Below, one piece after another: positions 62,107 through 64,000 of a DNA stretch of 64,000 nt. Origin of the DNA: Roseobacter sp. SK209-2-6 (lineage in GTDB: Bacteria; Pseudomonadota; Alphaproteobacteria; Rhodobacterales; Rhodobacteraceae); contig NZ_AAYC01000014.1 of the NCBI RefSeq assembly GCF_000169455.1, positions 46,506 to 110,505 of the forward strand, in the 5' to 3' direction. A model generated the notes under the pieces. That model was not told where the DNA came from. It saw only the letters and a program-made list of their open reading frames with translations, and ran no database searches. The first letter of the stretch is position 1; every line of letters begins with the position of its first letter. The translations under genes were made by a program, and so were the position numbers.

Positions 62107-62589
62107 CTAACCCGCTTTGGCGAGGCTGCGCTGAGGCGCACGACTCTTTTCGTTTCCGGCCAATGTTGCTTTTTTCAGAAGAGTGATGAACTCCTCTTGT
62201 TCCTCTGATGAAAGACCTGCCAGGATCTCTGGCTGCGCTTTGCGCACCACCGGGTGTATTTGCTCCAGCAGGTTTTCTCCGGCCGCAGTCAATGTGACCT
62301 CTCGGGCGCGACGATCATGGGGGCTGACCTTGCGGCTGACAAGGGCCTTGGCCTCCAGCCGGTCGATGACCTTGCCCAGGGTAGCGCGATCATAGGCGAT
62401 CAGCCCCGCGATTGAGGCTTGGTCAATTCCCGGGTGGTTCTGGATGGCGCTAAGGGCGGAGTATTGAACGGTGGTAATGTCCAGGTTCAACTGTGCCATC
62501 TTCTCCATGAATTGGGCGACAGCGATCTGGTTGAGACGACGGATGAGATGGCCAGGAAGCGCGTGTATATCAAGAAGATCATCTTTCAT
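62107..62589 (-). CDS. MarR family transcriptional regulator
   Basis: 160 residues from the ATG at 62589; an ATG at 62640 is possible. LDITTVQYSALSAIQNHPGIDQASIAGLIAYDRATLGKVIDRLEAKALVSR is the winged helix-turn-helix, and KVSPHDRRAREVTLTAAGENLLEQI the wing with the DRR motif. It is divergent from mnmH by about 170 bases; whether it regulates mnmH is unknown. No ligand can be inferred. Confidence 0.9.
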   Translation of the reverse strand: MKDDLLDIHALPGHLIRRLNQIAVAQFMEKMAQLNLDITTVQYSALSAIQNHPGIDQASIAGLIAYDRATLGKVIDRLEAKALVSRKVSPHDRRAREVTLTAAGENLLEQIHPVVRKAQPEILAGLSSEEQEEFITLLKKATLAGNEKSRAPQRSLAKAG

Positions 62590-62757
62590 CGCCAAATTCC
62601 GTTTGTTTTGTCCCTGTGTAACAGTTTTTCCAAACGCCATCGCCCCTAAAAACAAAGTTACGTGTTGTGCTGAAAAACTATAATTCGCATATCGCACGTA
62701 TCTGCAAGGGGAAGAATTGGGCTTTCAATCGCAAAAACGACAGGCTAAGCCGAATTT

Positions 62758-63825
62758 ATGGCAACGACTTTCACCTCTCTTCAACAGATCTACGCACATG
62801 GCGCCGATACGGTGATAGATGTGCGCAGTCCAGCGGAATTTGCCGAAGACCATATGCCGGGAGCAATCAATCTTCCGGTGCTCGATAATGAGGAACGCGC
62901 ACAGGTCGGGACGATCTATGTTCAGGACTGTCCTTTCAAGGCGCGCAAGCTTGGGGCCGCCCTGGTTTTTCGCAATGCGGCCAATCACATCGAGCAAAGC
63001 CTCAGCCACCATGAGGGCGACTGGCGCCCATTGGTTTATTGCTGGCGCGGGGGGCAGCGCTCTGGATCCTTTACCTGGATGTTGCAGCAGATTGGCTGGC
63101 GGGCCGATGTTGTGGAGGGGGGCTATCAAAGCTATCGCCGTTTGGTGAATAGCTATCTCTATGATGAGCCCTTGCCCCATCAGGTGATCCTGCTGGATGG
63201 CTTCACCGGAACGGCCAAAACGGCATTGCTGCAGCATGTTGCTGCCCTGGGAGGGCAGATTTTGGATCTCGAAGGGTTGGCGAAGCATCGTGGGTCACTT
63301 CTTGGGGCGATGGATGAGCCGCAACCCAGTCAAAAAGCCTTTGAAAGCGCGCTTGCGGCGGCTTTGATAGCACTGGATCCTGCCCGCCCGGTATTGCTAG
63401 AGGCCGAGAGCAACAAGATTGGTGCTCGGATCATTCCACCCGCGCTCTGGCAGTTGATGAAACCGGCGCCCCGGATCGAAGTGCAGGCGGGAATTGCAGA
63501 CCGAAGTGACTATCTGGTGGCGGCCTATGATGACATTCTGTCAGATGCGGCAGCACTTAGGGACAAACTGGGGCCGCTGCGCGTCCATCGCTCGCAAGCA
63601 GTTGTGGATCACTGGTTTGAGATGATTGACAGCGGTGACAAGCGCGGGCTGACACAAGCGCTGATGTTGGATCACTATGATCCCTCCTACCTGAAATCGC
63701 GCAAAAGCATCGGCCTGGTTGCGGCTGCGCAGGTTCATCTTGCCGATATGACTGAAAGTGGCCTGATCAGAGCAGCAGGGGAAATCCTGAAAGACATGGA
63801 AAAGATCGCCGAAACCCTCGGCTGA
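62758..63825 (+). CDS. mnmH: tRNA 2-selenouridine/geranyl-2-thiouridine synthase
   Basis: 355 residues. The N-terminal rhodanese domain has its active cysteine C95 in VYCWRGGQRS. GFTGTAKT (148-155) is the P-loop of the C-terminal half, which binds the prenyl donor. The enzyme replaces sulfur of the modified wobble uridine with selenium, using selenophosphate. Its presence implies that selenophosphate synthetase (selD) should be elsewhere in the genome. It is not clearly in the window; the last 175 bases hold only a possible open frame on the minus strand entering from the right edge. Confidence 0.93.
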   Translation: MATTFTSLQQIYAHGADTVIDVRSPAEFAEDHMPGAINLPVLDNEERAQVGTIYVQDCPFKARKLGAALVFRNAANHIEQSLSHHEGDWRPLVYCWRGGQRSGSFTWMLQQIGWRADVVEGGYQSYRRLVNSYLYDEPLPHQVILLDGFTGTAKTALLQHVAALGGQILDLEGLAKHRGSLLGAMDEPQPSQKAFESALAAALIALDPARPVLLEAESNKIGARIIPPALWQLMKPAPRIEVQAGIADRSDYLVAAYDDILSDAAALRDKLGPLRVHRSQAVVDHWFEMIDSGDKRGLTQALMLDHYDPSYLKSRKSIGLVAAAQVHLADMTESGLIRAAGEILKDMEKIAETLG

Positions 63826-64000
63826 CCAGCTGTGTGTTCTCAGTCGTTAAAGGGGGCGTAGGCTATGAAGGATCCATATCGCTCAACCTCATAGCGTGCA
63901 AATTTTCTTCAAAGGTCCGATTGCGCTGATGTGTTGAACGAAACGGGGGGCTCCCGCGCCCGCAGCTGCACCCGCAGAGCGGGCACCGCTTAGGGCGGCC
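63826..64000. other. Right-edge region, no gene supported
   Basis: A minus-strand frame is open from the edge to a stop near 63891 and gives an Ala/Gly-rich end, so a gene may enter from the right. The evidence is too short to name it. Confidence 0.2.

Overview
The window is about 64 kb of GC-rich DNA with short intergenic gaps. It looks like a chromosomal segment of a marine alphaproteobacterium of the Rhodobacteraceae (Roseobacter group: Ruegeria, Phaeobacter, Leisingera, Tritonibacter or a close relative). The reasons are the gene content (a Hint_2-type protein, a malic enzyme fused to a phosphotransacetylase-like domain, a candidate DMSP lyase, paired MerR regulators with acyl-CoA dehydrogenases, an orphan CoxL form II-like protein) and strong conservation to roseobacter proteins as I remember them. 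No database search was run. I see no rRNA, tRNA, CRISPR, prophage or insertion sequence.

Layout. 1-8.8 kb (all minus): a gamma-glutamylation and amine-oxidation cluster (PuuB-like oxidase, two glutamine synthetase homologues, a class I amidotransferase) with a polar amino acid/polyamine-type ABC transporter (ATPase, binding protein, two permeases). Three promoter regions here share a palindrome, ATTTGATCAAAT or a near match. 8.8-10.9 kb (minus): a cytosolic PhnD-like binding protein, two TerB-like proteins and a DUF1330 protein. 11.1-18.1 kb: valS, a sterol desaturase-type hydroxylase divergent from a LysR regulator, and an Lrp/AsnC regulator divergent from an ornithine/diaminopimelate-type decarboxylase, each pair with a clear inverted repeat in between. 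18.2-21.5 kb (plus): a CoxL-like molybdenum hydroxylase without partner subunits, overlapping a DUF2235 hydrolase. 21.6-26.5 kb: a thioesterase, metF divergent from a metR-like gene, and malic enzyme. 26.7-33.2 kb (plus): a VOC-bicupin fusion, the pyrimidine salvage operon cdd-deoA-deoB, upp, and a SPOR-domain protein.

33.3-39.3 kb is mixed: a membrane protein with an M48-like fold but a broken zinc motif, a fatty acyl-CoA ligase-like enzyme, a DMT exporter, a sulfotransferase, a degenerate Hint protein and a small P-loop kinase. 39.4-49.3 kb (all minus) is a fatty acid beta-oxidation block: fadJ-like, cupin, NADAR, thiolase, GST, two acyl-CoA dehydrogenases separated by a small helical protein, and two MerR regulators. 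49.4-51.7 kb (plus): two overlapping PaaI thioesterases and a MATE exporter. 51.8-55.2 kb: two Rieske oxygenase alpha subunits (minus) divergent from a cupin of the DMSP lyase family (plus). 55.3-64 kb: an ArsC-like protein, pyrD, DUF952, a secreted 5'-nucleotidase, DUF1992, a TPR sulfotransferase, an SRAP protein, a MarR regulator and mnmH.

How the parts fit. The first block imports and degrades amines by way of gamma-glutamyl intermediates. The 39-49 kb block activates and oxidises acyl chains under MerR control, possibly with the acyl-CoA ligase at 34.5 kb. The 28-31 kb block salvages pyrimidines and pentose phosphates, and the secreted nucleotidase at 57 kb could feed it. The Rieske plus DMSP lyase region points to use of methylated osmolytes, which is an inference. 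Start codons were moved inward where ribosome binding sites, family N-termini or an upstream terminator argued for it.
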